Source: Paraburkholderia sp. C35
GTDB lineage: Bacteria; Pseudomonadota; Gammaproteobacteria; Burkholderiales; Burkholderiaceae
DNA: 64,000 nt
Direction: 5' to 3'
NCBI RefSeq assembly: GCF_003121405.1
Contig: NZ_QBUY01000031.1
Span: forward strand, 17,950-81,949
The notes under the pieces were generated by a model. It ran no database searches, had not been told where the DNA came from, and saw nothing but the letters and a program-made list of their open reading frames with translations. Made by a program: the position numbers and the translations under genes. Below, one piece after another: positions 9,532 through 18,824 of the stretch. The stretch's first letter is position 1. Every line of letters starts with the position of its first letter.

Positions 9532-10245
9532 CTAGGCGCCCTGCCACACGTCCGGTATAGACAAAACATGAGAACCGGCTAAGAGTGGTAAGCGCCGAGC
9601 GTCACTGTGTAGTTGGTAATACCATCGTCGCAAGACAACCAACGACTTGCGCGCACAGAATTCGTAAGCCTGTGCATCCCACTTCGCTTCGTAGCCGAGA
9701 GTCTTGAGTGTGTCGTCCACTCCCGGCGTGTAAACAAGGCATGCGGTGAGGAGTTTCGGAGCCGGCAGGCCGGGAAATTCATATTCATCGAGCGCTCCAG
9801 CAGCCAAAAGCGCAATCGCGTCTGCTGTCAACAAGTCAACGGCAAGACGAATGTTGTGACGTAGAGCGCGAAAAGACTCATCGGTGCGGTAGCGATACGG
9901 GATGTTGAAGATATGCGTTGTCCCATTGCTCAGAGCAACGGAAACCGAACCGTTGGCTTTCCAGTTGTCGACTGCGTCCCAGACATCTGGCTCAGCAGGA
10001 TTCGCCAGCCAGACCAGACGTGCGTCCTTTATCTGAAGCAGGAACATTAGCAGGGGGTCGGTATTGGTACCAACCAGACACATATCGAAAACTGCACGAC
10101 GAGCCTTTGCGTATGGCAGAGGATCAAATTTCACCACCTGCTCGAGAACAAGACCTTTAAGTCGCAAGTCCTGAAATTGCGAAGCTGGCGAAATGATACC
10201 GAGATGAATACCAGAAAACCTACGTGCTGCATTGACGACGTTCAT
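9532..10245 (-). CDS. Family W orphan protein, copy 1
   Basis: 237 residues, soluble. It is clearly paralogous to the protein at 28982-29656: shared stretches include VLEQ(V/M)V-FDPL-Y--ARR, F-VGT--(D/E)PLLMF-LQ, DARLVWLANPAEP, ANGSVS(V/I)ALS and FPGLP-P---TACL. It is more distantly related to the protein at 22739-23392 (FIWLADPADPEFW). The conserved core near residues 75-110 is one strand-rich block followed by a helical C-terminus. I recognise no known domain. Its promoter region shares two exact sequence blocks with that of copy 3, so gene and control region were duplicated together. Confidence 0.75.
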   Translation of the reverse strand: MNVVNAARRFSGIHLGIISPASQFQDLRLKGLVLEQVVKFDPLPYAKARRAVFDMCLVGTNTDPLLMFLLQIKDARLVWLANPAEPDVWDAVDNWKANGSVSVALSNGTTHIFNIPYRYRTDESFRALRHNIRLAVDLLTADAIALLAAGALDEYEFPGLPAPKLLTACLVYTPGVDDTLKTLGYEAKWDAQAYEFCARKSLVVLRRWYYQLHSDARRLPLLAGSHVLSIPDVWQGA

Positions 10246-10689
10246 GTTGGCTAAAACATCATTTTCAATTTAATGAAAATAGATTAATGGCCAATCCTAC
10301 ATAAATCAACGTTTAAATTATATCAACTTTGAAAATGACCTTCGCGATAACTATTTATCCTTGACGCCCACCCCACTTACTTGCGCTCCCATTCAGATGC
10401 GACAAAATCACAAGAATAGTATAAGAGTTTAAATGACGTATAAATAATTGGATATTTATCAACAATACTTGATTTATAAAAGAATTATCAATAATCTCTT
10501 TCAACTTCCTGCTTCGGCACTGACCCAACAGTCCGGATCCGATAAAGGCCGTTCGACTTGGCACGGGAATCGCGCGTTTCTATCGAGACGAGTCGCGATT
10601 GCTATCAATCGTCACGTCGAGGCACCGGCCACTCGACCAACAATCTGCGCCGAATGAGCGGCGCATCAACAACAAGGACACATGCCGCC
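10246..10689. promoter_or_regulatory. AT-rich divergent control region with blocks shared with 29657-29916
   Basis: Between the leftward family W gene and the rightward family X gene. It contains ATAAATCAACGTTTAAAT at 10301-10318 and GTATAAATAATTGGATATTT at 10439-10458; both recur exactly at 29714-29731 and 29780-29799 in the same order and strand. In each locus the first block lies just under 60 bases upstream of the family W start. GATTTATA follows the second block in both loci, giving an imperfect inverted repeat with TATAAAT. These look like operator or activator sites shared by the paralogous loci. Confidence 0.55.
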
Positions 10690-11745
10690 ATGCGATACCC
10701 TGACGATTATGAGCTGCCAATCCCGGAACCTATCACACTGCCAGAGTTGCTTTTCGAACTTGAAAGAGAGGTATTAGCAGTTGCATCACCCGACGGGCGG
10801 TACCTGGCGGCCTGGAAAAACCTGACACCTGCGAGCGCGTTTTCGTTCCTGTTTCGTCACAGAGGTGACATCCGGGAACGTTGTGAGCGGGATGAACATC
10901 TTTTCCAAGCCTACGCCGAAGCCGCACCGGTTTTCCTTCAAGACATGTGCCGCGTCGCCACATTGGTGGAGGCCGCGCTTGACGGAAAACCCTACGAAGG
11001 TCCAGTGCTCTCAACGTCCGCGAGCAAGCAACACGACTCAGAAGTGCCTGGTGCGCGCAAACGGCTAGCCACACAATGGTCTGCGGACATCAGGGCGTCG
11101 TATGACCGAATGCTTTCTTTCGCAGTCAACGCTGGAACCACGGAATCTGTCACAACCGCAGGGACGACGACATGGACTGCCGAAACATCGCGCTTCATCG
11201 AGGAATTCAGATCGAGTGAATTTGCGGACCGCACGGTTTTTCATCTCAGAGACACTCAACTTCCCTCCCCTCTGAGGACCAATTTTTGGCGAAACCATCT
11301 CGCAATCAAGGTGTCTGACGAGTGGATGGCCGAGTATTCGACCTATGTGACACACGATGCTCCGTCGCTGGCTGTCACTCAGCGTCATTATCACAAGCCA
11401 ACGCTCGTACTCGAACTCGCATCGGGCACCATCCGCCTGGACGCGATGCGAATGAGCAGCCACCTGCGAGAGTTCAGCACTGAACTTCCCATCCTGTTTG
11501 TTTCAACCGATACGTGCGCTCTGGCCTTGCACCGGTTCAATAGTCTTGTCGATGGTTTGACCATTGAAGATTATGCGGGTCGACCGGACTCTCATCATCT
11601 ACTGCCTCATCGCGATAAGATTGTACGGCTTCCGAACGGCTCCACTGTTGTCGCAGAAGAACGATTCAGCATGTTCGAAGAAGGCTGGGGCACAGAACGC
11701 TCACTGACGAGCGACCCAGATGAGCTTGAGGAAATCCCTTTCTGA
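10690..11745 (+). CDS. Family X protein, copy 1, with SSB-like C-terminal tail
   Basis: 351 residues from the chosen ATG; a start at 10654 is possible. It is related to the proteins at 14531-16060 and 43956-45032. The best-conserved part is near the C-terminus: L-EF(S/R)-ELP(I/V) followed by a hydrophobic strand and then (F/W)N----D. The N-terminal half is helical. The protein ends DPDELEEIPF, an acidic run followed by Ile-Pro-Phe, closely resembling the conserved tip of bacterial single-stranded DNA-binding protein, which docks exonuclease I, RecQ, PriA and others. No methyltransferase gene touches it, unlike the other two copies; the nearest begins 1.5 kb downstream. Function unknown. Confidence 0.75.
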   Translation: MRYPDDYELPIPEPITLPELLFELEREVLAVASPDGRYLAAWKNLTPASAFSFLFRHRGDIRERCERDEHLFQAYAEAAPVFLQDMCRVATLVEAALDGKPYEGPVLSTSASKQHDSEVPGARKRLATQWSADIRASYDRMLSFAVNAGTTESVTTAGTTTWTAETSRFIEEFRSSEFADRTVFHLRDTQLPSPLRTNFWRNHLAIKVSDEWMAEYSTYVTHDAPSLAVTQRHYHKPTLVLELASGTIRLDAMRMSSHLREFSTELPILFVSTDTCALALHRFNSLVDGLTIEDYAGRPDSHHLLPHRDKIVRLPNGSTVVAEERFSMFEEGWGTERSLTSDPDELEEIPF

Positions 11746-11898
11746 GCAGAATCATGGTGGCGGAACCGACGAACGGATTCGAAATTCCACAGAAAGGCAC
11801 ACGCGGCGATAAGCATCGAACAGTGCGCTCGACCGCGCCTCATCTTTCGCGACAAAATCTAGATAGTCGATCAAATTCGCCGACTCTTGAAGGACGTC

Positions 11899-12151
11899 CT
11901 ACTCTTTTCTGACTTCGTCTGCAAATTCGTCGAGAAATCGCTCCGCACGATAGTCGGGGTAGCGGGAGATGACAGCCTTGGCAACTCTCGAAACGGCTTT
12001 GCGCTCAGCGGCTTTCTTGGCGAGTATCTCCACAGTTCGAAGAGAGATGGCAGCAGAGAGAACTTCCGTATGTCTTCTTGCAACGGCGTAAAAAGGTCAA
12101 GCGCGTTCGCATCGCGGTCACTCTCCGGATTGAAATTTTGTTGTGTGGTCG
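11899..12151 (-). pseudogene. Frameshifted remnant of an unknown protein
   Basis: On the minus strand a protein-like stretch (NFNPESDRDANALDLF then TPLQEDI) continues after a one-base frame change near 12060 as EVLSAAISLRTVEILAKK and RYPDYRAERFLDEF, ending at a TAG at 11899-11901. Both parts show GC-biased third positions. An in-frame stop precedes the first part and I see no start. I cannot name the family. It is probably the C-terminal remnant of a lost gene, and could simply be chance open frame. Confidence 0.3.
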
Positions 12152-12501
12152 TTTATAACCTAACTCAATACAACAAACTGACTGCACCTCAATCGTTCGA
12201 AAACCTGCTCACCACATTCTGAAACGCAGAGCCGACCAAGGCGTCTCTGAAGCCACCATGCGGCTAATTCACACGGCGACCCTTCGCTTGAGCAATAGTT
12301 GTGACGAGTTGCTCGTATGAACACCGAACCGAACGCCCAACGCATACTGGAGCTGTCAGTTACTCAAGAGTCTCTGGCTCTGGTGACATGCGAAAGTACT
12401 GAGAGGTCCAATAAACCTATTCTTAACGGCCGATTAGTGTTCATCTCCCAGATGCCTCGAAAAGCCGCCCGCCAATTGCCACAACAGCCGAGCGAGCATC
12501 G

Positions 12502-12789
12502 TTATACCGGAATCAAACCACCGGCCCACATTTGCAAGTTGCTAGTGCTTTGCGCCACGAAGACACCGGCTTTCCGGCCGATGGCAACTGCAGCCGCTTG
12601 TGCTGCTGCATACACCTGCTCTGGTGTATGCGAACCGGTTGAAAGGTACGTTGCATCCGGCATGCGAAACGTTGTTTCTCCCAGCGACACGGTGCGTTTG
12701 AAACCACGCGCCTCCATCTGCTCGTGCAACTTGTCGTAATCACCTGCTTGCTCGCCGTGAAGTTCGACGCGTGTCATGAATTCAGCCAT
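12502..12789 (-). CDS. DUF2622 (GhoS-like) small protein
   Basis: 95 residues. The pattern M-FMTRVELHG---DYDKLHEQMEARGF-R-(10)-T-(R)MPDATY----H--EQVY--A--AA fits small proteins that I recall as DUF2622, the family linked to the antitoxin GhoS. Members usually stand alone in Proteobacteria, and real GhoS pairs with the membrane toxin GhoT; no GhoT-like gene is adjacent here. The name is therefore only a family-level pointer. Confidence 0.6.
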   Translation of the reverse strand: MAEFMTRVELHGEQAGDYDKLHEQMEARGFKRTVSLGETTFRMPDATYLSTGSHTPEQVYAAAQAAAVAIGRKAGVFVAQSTSNLQMWAGGLIPV

Positions 12790-13175
12790 TTCCCATCCTG
12801 TTGTGACTTGCTGTTGACTGCGCCCGGCCCCGAGCGCCTCGCCAGTATATGCAGCAAATCCTATGCATCTTCAACTCCCGTGTAAACCCTAATCACGCAA
12901 ACCATCCGGAGAACAGTCGGCGCTTCACAGGCCGAGAGCATAGGCAGAGCTACCGATACGACTCGGCGATGGCCGTTCTTGCTTCAACAACCGGACCGCT
13001 CTTGTGTTCTGACAACCGGATTGAAGACACAGATCCATTTCGAAATGACGATACAAATCGTCGCTTTTCACAGTGAGCCGCCGGCCGAGCGCTTTCCCTC
13101 CGCGCTAGCGCACTTTTAGGCGCTGACGCCAGCGATCTCGCGAATGTCAACGAAATCACGATAAAAACGGGCGCT
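12790..13175. other. Gap without a supported gene, upstream of the methyltransferase
   Basis: No open frame here has a plausible ribosome site or protein character. It should hold the promoters for the leftward DUF2622 gene and the rightward methyltransferase. Confidence 0.4.
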
Positions 13176-13202
13176 ACACGAGCTTTCCATCAGAGCTCGT
13201 GT
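13176..13202 (+). promoter_or_regulatory. Inverted repeat touching the methyltransferase start
   Basis: ACACGAGCT at 13176-13184 and AGCTCGTGT at 13194-13202 form a perfect 9-base-pair inverted repeat ending one base before the ATG at 13204. There is no strong ribosome site between. It could be an operator or an mRNA hairpin that limits translation; tight control of methyltransferase expression is common. Confidence 0.45.
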
Positions 13203-13203
13203 C

Positions 13204-14364
13204 ATGCCCGCAAACCGTCCCTATTGCAACGAAGCCTATCCTGAAGCGCTTCACCTCGACCCCAAACTCTTTCCTCTTCGCTACTCGTGCGTTGAGCTAT
13301 TCGCCGGATGCGGCGCAATGGCAACCGGTCTGTCGCAAGCCGGTTTTCAACATTTGGTGATGGCTGAATTCAACAAGCACGCCTGCGAAACCTTGCGTCG
13401 GCACTTTGCACCAGACGCGGCTCGGGCAACGTCACTTATCATCGAAGATGACGTACGCAACGTCGACTGGGCAACTTTCAGCGATGTTGATCTCGTTGCG
13501 GGCGGTCCTCCGTGCCAGCCGTTCTCGGCAGCTGGTTTGGCAGCCGGAAAATACGATCAACGAGACATGTGGCCCGAGGCAATCCGGGCAGTCCGCGAGA
13601 TGCAACCGCGAGCGTTTCTATTCGAGAATGTCAGAGGACTTCTTCGCCCCTCGTTTGCCTCCTACCTTGAAAACATTGTCGAAGCATTGGAATGCGGCGG
13701 ACGTTCGTCGGAAGCGCGAGCGTATGAAGTCGCGGTCATCCCTGTAAATGCCGCTGATTATGGGGCACCGCAAAAACGAGAGAGAGTCCTGATTGCAGGC
13801 ATTCGCCGCGACGTCGGCGCCCTTCGCCCATTCCCTGCGGCAACCCACTCGGCTCGCCGACTGGTGTGGGACAAATGGATTTCAGGCGATTATTGGGACA
13901 GGCACGGCCTGCCCCGACCTATCAATGCTGCCATCCCGCGTTCCGAGGCAGCACTTATTGCATCCCTCGCCCGCTCTGGGGCAGCACCTTCCTCACTCTC
14001 CTGGCGAACCTGTCGCGACGCCTTCGTGGGTCTTGGCGAGCCAGAGAGTACCTCCAGCATCAGCGGCCATGAATCGCGCGGCTTCGGCAAACAGTACCCC
14101 GGACACATAGGGAGCCAACTGAATGCGCCTGCAAAAGCCCTGAAGGCTGGCGTTCACGGCGTTCCCGGTGGCGAGAATATGGTGATTCTGGACGATGGCC
14201 GCACGCGACACTTCACGGTACGTGAAGCAGCACGACTTCAGGGAATGCCCGACTCTTTTCTACCCACAGGCTCCTGGTCACAGGCTATGCGACAGCTTGG
14301 CAACGCAGTGCCTGTGCAATTGGCCGAAGTTGCGGGCTCGTGGATAAGGGAAATGCTGGGTTGA
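13204..14364 (+). CDS. DNA (cytosine-5-)-methyltransferase
   Basis: 386 residues. Motif I is CVELFAGCGAMATGL (near residues 35-50), motif IV is GGPPCQPFSAAG with the catalytic Cys (near 105), motif VI is FLFENVRGLL, motif VIII is QKRERV, and motifs IX-X are REAARLQGMPDSF and QLGNAVPVQLA. All catalytic motifs are intact, so it should transfer a methyl group from S-adenosylmethionine to C5 of cytosine in DNA. The target-recognition region between VIII and IX gives no clue to the site. The gene is followed after 166 bases by a family X gene, the same order as at 42557-45032. No recognisable restriction enzyme is adjacent. Confidence 0.93.
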   Translation: MPANRPYCNEAYPEALHLDPKLFPLRYSCVELFAGCGAMATGLSQAGFQHLVMAEFNKHACETLRRHFAPDAARATSLIIEDDVRNVDWATFSDVDLVAGGPPCQPFSAAGLAAGKYDQRDMWPEAIRAVREMQPRAFLFENVRGLLRPSFASYLENIVEALECGGRSSEARAYEVAVIPVNAADYGAPQKRERVLIAGIRRDVGALRPFPAATHSARRLVWDKWISGDYWDRHGLPRPINAAIPRSEAALIASLARSGAAPSSLSWRTCRDAFVGLGEPESTSSISGHESRGFGKQYPGHIGSQLNAPAKALKAGVHGVPGGENMVILDDGRTRHFTVREAARLQGMPDSFLPTGSWSQAMRQLGNAVPVQLAEVAGSWIREMLG

Positions 14365-14530
14365 ATTGAGCGCAGCCGAAGCACGTCGAGAATCACAGAC
14401 GGAACACTGGCACTCAGTCGCGCAGAAGCTCATCACAAGTGTTTGAGGTCGCTCGGGTCAGGAAGGATAAAACCCAAAGGCTATACGCATCCAGACCTCC
14501 ACGTTCCCGAAAGAGCGAGACTTCCTCGAT

Positions 14531-16060
14531 ATGCCCAATACAAAACACGACCGCTTGCTTCAAGACGCTCTTCTCGCCGCCATGTCCCATATGGCGCGGC
14601 TGGATGATTCAACACCCGTTAGCATTTATAGAGCTCCAACCAAGCTGTTGATGTGGATTCTGCGGCAGAGAAACCCTCGGCTTACCTTCCAGATATATCA
14701 GGAAGATCTCGCGGACCAACTCATCGCGATACTCGACGAGTATGCTCAGCTGCGCGCGTTCTCAATTCAGTTCGTAGAGGAGGAATACGACCCGCATGCA
14801 TGGAACATTCCGAAGCGCCGGGTTCAACTCGAACACCTTGAATATGCTCTAACCAGATGGGACGCACCGGCTTCAAAGCATTTCCGCGAATTGTTCGCGA
14901 AGGCAGCGCTCGACATCACGCAGCGACAGGATATCGATGGACGCCTTGTTCGAGCGGAACGCGCCTTGCTGCGTTCGTTACGCCGACCGGTGCCACCTCA
15001 AGGGTTTGACCACGAGGGCGCAACCCGGATTCTGGAATTCAAGTCCGCAACTCGGTCTACTACCGACAACGTCAAAGCCGCAGTGAATTGGGTCTCCCGG
15101 TACCTCACCCGTATGGACAACGGAGCCGACAGCAACTTCTGGAAAGCTGTTGACGCGAACGTCGCGATCGATTGGTTGAAGCAGGACAAACCTGACCTGA
15201 TGAGGGCTTTGCTGGCCGGGGAATGCCTCGACGAAGTCCGCGTGGCAGCTACACGCCTGGTTGAGGGCAATAGGCGCACAGAACTTGTCTGGGCAGCACT
15301 TGGGCATTACCTGCGCGACTTGCTCAAAATCCACTGCGACCGCAATCTCGCTCTCCGCATCATCAAGCTGATGATGTCAACGATGCGTGATGACATCGCT
15401 CATGATGTTTCGGCAGAAAGCGTTTATTCAATGTTCAGTCGCAGACTTCGACCACCCCACCTGAACGAAACACAACGTCTGCGTGAGACCGAGCAGACAG
15501 CGGTTGCAATCGATTACTTACGCACTGAAGGCGGCAGCAGCAAGGGCTGTTTCCTCCTCGAATACAAATCGTTACCCAGGTCCTTATGGAACCACTCCGC
15601 AGAACGGTATTGTCTCGCGGTACACCTACCCGACGATTGGCTGCAACAGCGTGACCAGCTCGCGCGCGATGACGGTATCCGCCGTTTCTTTTCGGAATAT
15701 CAGCACGGTGAATCTTGTTTTCATATAAAGGTGAACCGGTCTTTCTGGATGCCACACGACGATGCGCTGAAGGTTCTCGAACACTTCAGGTCGGAATTGC
15801 CCGTCGCGTACGTTTTCGGGACGGTGGTGATTCTCGTTGTGTACCGGTTCAATCGCTTCACCGATTTCGAGTCGATAGCTCGCGTTCGCCCGAAATATCT
15901 GGATACTTATACCTTGAACGATGGTGACTGGATCTACGCGGCCGCCAATCAGACTGTGTCGAGAAAGGATGGGAGCCAACTCAAGCCGACGATATTCGAC
16001 ACCGTAGGTTTTTTTCCCGAGATGGATCGCATCGCTGATAAATTAGTTCCAACCAGCTAA
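14531..16060 (+). CDS. Family X protein, copy 2 (long form), behind a cytosine methyltransferase
   Basis: 509 residues. The C-terminal third matches the other family X proteins: LEHFRSELPVAYVF, a hydrophobic strand, then YRFNRFTDF, compare LELFRNHLPVLYL and YPWNPVTDL in the copy at 43956. The N-terminal 330 residues are helical and include FKSATRSTT and a later LEYKS that could belong to a nuclease-like fold, but I cannot see a full motif set. Unlike the other two copies it ends DKLVPTS and lacks the acidic IPF tail. Position behind a methyltransferase suggests a modification-dependent or restriction partner, which is inference. Confidence 0.75.
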   Translation: MPNTKHDRLLQDALLAAMSHMARLDDSTPVSIYRAPTKLLMWILRQRNPRLTFQIYQEDLADQLIAILDEYAQLRAFSIQFVEEEYDPHAWNIPKRRVQLEHLEYALTRWDAPASKHFRELFAKAALDITQRQDIDGRLVRAERALLRSLRRPVPPQGFDHEGATRILEFKSATRSTTDNVKAAVNWVSRYLTRMDNGADSNFWKAVDANVAIDWLKQDKPDLMRALLAGECLDEVRVAATRLVEGNRRTELVWAALGHYLRDLLKIHCDRNLALRIIKLMMSTMRDDIAHDVSAESVYSMFSRRLRPPHLNETQRLRETEQTAVAIDYLRTEGGSSKGCFLLEYKSLPRSLWNHSAERYCLAVHLPDDWLQQRDQLARDDGIRRFFSEYQHGESCFHIKVNRSFWMPHDDALKVLEHFRSELPVAYVFGTVVILVVYRFNRFTDFESIARVRPKYLDTYTLNDGDWIYAAANQTVSRKDGSQLKPTIFDTVGFFPEMDRIADKLVPTS

Positions 16061-16602
16061 GCAATCGCGATTCATCGCCCGAGTACCTGCGTGACCCGAG
16101 GCTTCTCCTTCGAATTGTCGAGCAGGCTCGCGGGCTCGCGCGTACCGGGCATCGGGAATGTCAACTCAAGGCGTCAGCACGTTCCAACGACGCCTGATTG
16201 CGTGAAACGGGACATGAGTTGTCCAAAGTCCAATTCGACGTGCCCTCAATACCGGGAACGAAAACGAAAAAATTGCTATTTGGTTTGCATACAGCAACGT
16301 TTTTCGTCGCTCTACGCAAACGGAAAAGTAGGTTTCTCGACGATTTTTTCGTCAACGAGCGTGTTTCAAAGCCTTGCAGCGTTCCCAGATGAGAGCGAAG
16401 CGCTGCTTCGAGCCAGACAAGTTCGAGACGCTCTGTGGCCGAAACCGGACGCGGTGGCAGCCTTTGGCGGGGGATTGTTCCTGCAGCAACAAGGATTTGT
16501 GGTGCCGCTCGCTCGTCCGCCCGGACCCGGTTTGCAGCGGGCCAGCACTAACCTCTTCGATCCGCAAGCGGAACGGCTCGCTCTTTGACACCAGCTACCG
16601 TG
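16061..16602. other. Gap without a supported gene
   Basis: A 165-codon open frame on the plus strand here reads as low-quality sequence without domain or ribosome site and overlaps open frames on the other strand, so I treat it as noise. No repeats or hairpins stand out. Confidence 0.4.
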
Positions 16603-16827
16603 TCATCCGCTTGATCGCTCCCCTTCAACATCTTCCCCAATCGATTGAATGCAATCGGTTAGGAATTCGACGATTATCATCCGTCGGAGTTGCGACCCTG
16701 GAGGACAGTCCTCCGGATTCAGCTTGTTTCTCGCTTTGCGGATAGCTCGAGTTGCGCCTTCAATCGCTTCAGCTACGGCCCACAGCGCTTCACTGCGTTG
16801 CGTGTCTTTCAGATTTTCGCTTTTCAT
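16603..16827 (-). CDS. Small acidic helical protein, unknown
   Basis: 74 residues from the chosen ATG, which follows an AGGAAA ribosome site by about ten bases. The sequence (SEALWAVAEAIEGATRAIRK, later MIIVEFLTDCIQSIGEDVEG) is consistent with two helices. It lies downstream of the AAA+ cluster on the same strand but 440 bases away. No family recognised; it could be spurious. Confidence 0.4.
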   Translation of the reverse strand: MKSENLKDTQRSEALWAVAEAIEGATRAIRKARNKLNPEDCPPGSQLRRMIIVEFLTDCIQSIGEDVEGERSSG

Positions 16828-16863
16828 CGCTAGTTGTTTCCTGCCCCTCCCCAAAGCTCGCAT

Positions 16864-17265
16864 GCACGGGGTAGCCTTGGGATTTTCATCAAAAGTCGTG
16901 TCCCGCGGATACTAACCAAAAAGCCTCGTTTGTGCTGATGGAACGACATTTTCAAGCCGTTTATTCTAAGGTGCGCCTCTCTGTTCGCCCAGTTTGCTTT
17001 CGCAGGGCAAACGCTCGCCCCTGCTGAGGGGCGCGGCGAGAACGCCACCACCATGGGTGCTGTTCGCACTCCGGGATGGCTTGCAACCCGGCTGCCGAGC
17101 CACTGCTCGCGTACCACACTTCTATACGCTGCATGAACGCCGCGCAAGGCAGCCCCACGTGAGCCTCCGGCCATCTGAATCGACGCGTTGGACGTTTTTC
17201 AAACTTGGCCAAAGCCACCGATCGCATCGCAACTAAAAACGGAGGCTAATCCGGGCGAACGCTCT
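16864..17265. other. Gap downstream of the AAA+ cluster
   Basis: I see no supported gene and no clear terminator hairpin for the leftward AAA+ transcript. Confidence 0.35.
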
Positions 17266-18822
17266 TCAAGCCAAGACAGCGCGCCGCGCCCGTTGCTGCT
17301 GCCCTGCTCCGCCAATCGGTTGTCCGGAGGCTGGGACGGCCCTTTCGCGGCCCCACGCGCGAATATTTTCGATCTGCTCGGGACTCGTTTTTGAGAGGGG
17401 TACAACATTGTGAAAACTTCGCCGGAAAAGGTCGTCAGATACCACCGCGTCGCCACTCAAAAACGCTTCCTTCACCACTTCGCGAACTGCAGATTCGAGA
17501 TCCGAACCCGCAAACCCTTCGGATGCCTCTACCAGCTCGGTCATCAAAGCATCGGTCGGCTGGTATTTCAGACCACGGCGGATGTAGATATTGATAATGT
17601 CCTTCCGCTCCTCCGCCGTTGGCAGATCCACAAAGAAAAGCTCGTCAAAGCGGCCGCGACGCAGGAGTTCTGGCGGGAGTCGCGACACGTCGTTTGCAGT
17701 TGCAACGACGAATACACGGGAGCGTGCTTCCTGCAACCAGTAGAGGAACTGTCCGACCAGCCGCGTCGACGTGCCTCCGTCACCGGACCCTTGGGTTGCG
17801 CCGGCGAGTCCCTTCTCGATCTCGTCGATCCAGAGGACACATGGTGCAACGTGGTCGGCTGTGCTTAGAGCGTCTTTTAACCGCCCCTCGCTTTGACCAA
17901 GATATTGGCCATGGATGGTTGAGAGGTCCAGACGGTACAGCGGCATCTTCCAGTTGTGCGCGATAGCCTTCGCAGAAAGTGACTTTCCGCAGCCGGGAAC
18001 GCCGACAAGCAGCACGCCACGCGGAGGCCGGATTCCGCGTTCCCGCAAATCTGCAGTCAATAGCGGACGCTCTTTGTCGAGCCAGGCCTTCAGCCCTCCC
18101 TAGCCGCCGACGTTGAGCTCCGAGCCGCGAACCTGCACACGCTCAATTCCTGAAATATCGGCAAAGATACGGTCTTTCGCATGAGTTAGCTGGGCAAGGT
18201 CGTCCTTGACGATGCAACCATTGGCGAGCAACGTGGCAATAATGTTCTCCGCCTCAATCCTGGAGATGCCAGTCAGGATGGCGGCAGCCTCTCGTTCATC
18301 CGCCTCGTCCCACTCAATCCGGTAGTCCGACCGGTAAGCCCCAATTTGCTCCCGGATGATTTCCAGCATTTCGTCTTCAGAGGGTGCGGACAACGTCAGC
18401 GACATGCCGAGCCGTTGCAGCTGCCCCCAGACTGGCTTTGTCGTTATAATCACGATCGCGCCACCGTTCTCCGCAGCTAGCATGACGGTGTCCAGCAGTT
18501 GCCGTGCAAACGGCGTGTCGTCCTCTGAGTCCGGCGACTCAGTCAGAACAAACGTCAGATTCTGCCTCTGGGAGATCTGCTGGCTCGCATGGTCAAGTGC
18601 ACCAACCGCAGAGCGGTCCGGATTAATCTCGCGGTTGCTGATCAGCTCTTTCGTGCCCTGAGACAACGTGTGAACGTACACAGGTGCATTATTCAGACCT
18701 TGTGCGATCTCACGAAGGATGTCGAGGACACGCGAGCGTTCCGCGCTCCGAATCGAAATGAACGGGACCCTGGCTTTCAGGTAGCGTGTCAGCGTGCTGC
18801 GAAATTCTTTGGTATCGCTCAT
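17266..18822 (-). pseudogene. Ycf46-like AAA+ ATPase interrupted by an in-frame amber codon
   Basis: Two open frames in one reading frame, 18100-18822 (240 codons) and 17266-18060, are separated only by a TAG: the sequence reads SELNVGG, stop, GGLKAWLDKERPLLTADLR. Read through, it is a 518-codon protein with the Ycf46 layout: a degenerate N-terminal ATPase half, then an AAA+ core with Walker A GVPGCGKS, Walker B CVLWIDEIEK, sensor FVVATAND and an arginine-finger region PPELLRRGRFDE. The expected residue at the stop is Leu (TTG to TAG is one change). The downstream half has a possible TTG start 39 bases after the stop. It may be a recent nonsense mutation, a sequencing error or recoding. It is the last gene of a five-gene cluster. 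Confidence 0.75.
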
Positions 18823-18824
18823 GC

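Noticed and set aside
13204..16060. Standard type II restriction-modification system
   Set aside because: The gene behind the methyltransferase belongs to family X and shows no recognisable endonuclease active site, so the label would be unsupported.
16091..16588. 165-codon open frame on the plus strand
   Set aside because: No ribosome site, Arg/Pro/Ser-rich shadow-like composition, no domain, and competing frames on the other strand.
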